Assembly (NCBI RefSeq): GCF_003268025.1
Contig: NZ_QLUW01000002.1
Span: 930,001 to 994,000 of the forward strand
Direction: 5' to 3'
DNA from: Paenibacillus montanisoli
GTDB taxonomy: Bacteria; Bacillota; Bacilli; Paenibacillales; Paenibacillaceae
Length of the DNA stretch: 64,000 bases
The notes under the pieces are model-generated. The model made no database searches. It saw only the letters and a program-made list of their open reading frames with translations, and had not been told where the DNA came from. This document shows positions 63,733-64,000 of the stretch, piece after piece (position 1 is the stretch's first letter; each line of letters starts with the position of its first letter). The translations under genes were made by a program, and so were the position numbers.

Positions 63733-64000
63733 GCAAAAAAAGCCTCCGTCCACTATGGGACGAAAGCTTGTCGCTTACGCGGTACCACCCAATTTCCTCA
63801 CTCCATGAGCGCGTTGCCGCTTCATCGGAGAAAGCTTCATTAGAACCAACTGTGCAATCAGCTGCACAGGCTGGCCGTCAAACCGATATCGGGGTCACCC
63901 GCCGCACCCTTACCGCAGCGATCAGGCCGCCGTAGGCTCGAATGCGAATTCTCCCGGACCATTTTCCAAAAGCTGCGCCTTGCCGGCTTCCAGCTAACCC
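63733..64000 (-). promoter_or_regulatory. Methionine T-box leader of metG (5' end outside window)
   Basis: On the minus strand the T-box sequence GGGTGGTACCGCG is at 63790-63778. A terminator AAGCTTTCGTCC / GGACGGAGGCTT (63769-63740) with TTTTTTT follows. In the 3' side of stem I the segment GGAAA-ATG-G followed five bases later by GAG (ATG at 63962-63960) has the spacing of known specifier loops, so the specifier is probably AUG, agreeing with metG. The 5' strand of stem I continues past base 64000. Uncharged tRNA-Met would favour antitermination. Confidence 0.88.

Noticed and set aside
63733-64000. S-box (SAM) riboswitch or a non-methionine T-box
   Set aside because: The GGGTGGTACCGCG motif is diagnostic of a T-box, and an AUG fits the specifier position with the expected spacing; a UUC alignment was considered but fits less well.

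Overview
The window is a stretch of core chromosome from an endospore-forming Firmicute, most likely Paenibacillaceae (Paenibacillus or Cohnella type). The basis is moderately high GC, strong AGGAGG-type ribosome sites, frequent GTG/TTG starts, and gene order that follows the B. subtilis blocks spoVA-sigF-spoIIA-dacF, pupG-drm-xerD-yqzK-fur, spoIIM-nudF-mciZ, spo0A-spoIVB-recN-argR-tlyA-dxs-ispA-xseBA-folD-nusB, accCB-spoIIIA, and efp-yqhT-aroQ-yqhR-yqhQ-yqhP-mntR. Most genes are on the minus strand; the plus-strand exceptions are short units. No rRNA, tRNA, prophage, insertion sequence or CRISPR array was found.

Layout. 1-5.2 kb: forespore sporulation genes (spoVAF partial, spoVAB, spoVAA, sigF, spoIIAB, spoIIAA, dacF) with readable sigma-G and sigma-H promoters. 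5.3-5.6 kb: a 51-bp tandem hairpin repeat. 5.7-10.6 kb: nucleoside salvage (pdp, punA, deoB), a small Spo0E-like gene, xerD and yqzK. 10.7-14.7 kb: ald, a subtilisin-like protease, fur, spoIIM. 14.8-24 kb: an EndoQ-family gene, nudF, the micropeptide genes mciZ and prli42, yqjE, lipB, and the branched-chain 2-oxoacid dehydrogenase genes bkdB-bkdAB-bkdAA-lpdV. 24-27 kb: yqzF, a clpP paralogue, an ECF sigma factor, an MFS transporter. 27-39.3 kb: spo0A, spoIVB, recN, argR, an unknown membrane-anchored protein, tlyA, dxs, ispA, xseB, xseA, folD, nusB. 39.4-42.8 kb: envelope-stress genes (DUF2273, amaP, asp23) and accC/accB. 43-49 kb: the complete spoIIIA operon and yqhV. 49.2-51.4 kb: plus-strand comA, comB and DUF441. 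51.5-57.7 kb: lysC, efp, papQ, aroQ, yqhR, yqhQ, yqhP, mntR. 58-61.4 kb: a Zur-boxed znuACB-ccdA operon. 61.4-64 kb: metG behind a methionine T-box that runs off the right edge.

How it works together. Sporulation dominates: initiation (Spo0A with paired 0A boxes, plus a Spo0E-like phosphatase), forespore sigma-F and its partner-switch regulators, engulfment and the feeding channel (SpoIIM, SpoIIIAA-AH), division inhibition (MciZ), sigma-K checkpoint signalling (SpoIVB), and dipicolinate transport/germination (SpoVA). Around these are housekeeping blocks for isoprenoids, folate, fatty acids, repair and translation, and three metal regulators or their targets (Fur, MntR, a Zur box).

I did not find a convincing new defence or metabolic system. 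The less ordinary observations are small: micropeptide genes, several strong RNA-scale palindromes (51-bp repeat array, a duplicated efp leader hairpin with compensatory changes, a 41-nt perfect palindrome before folD, long hairpins between the metG T-box and its gene), and an apparently shortened spoVA gene order. All family assignments are from reading motifs and remembered homologues; no search was run.
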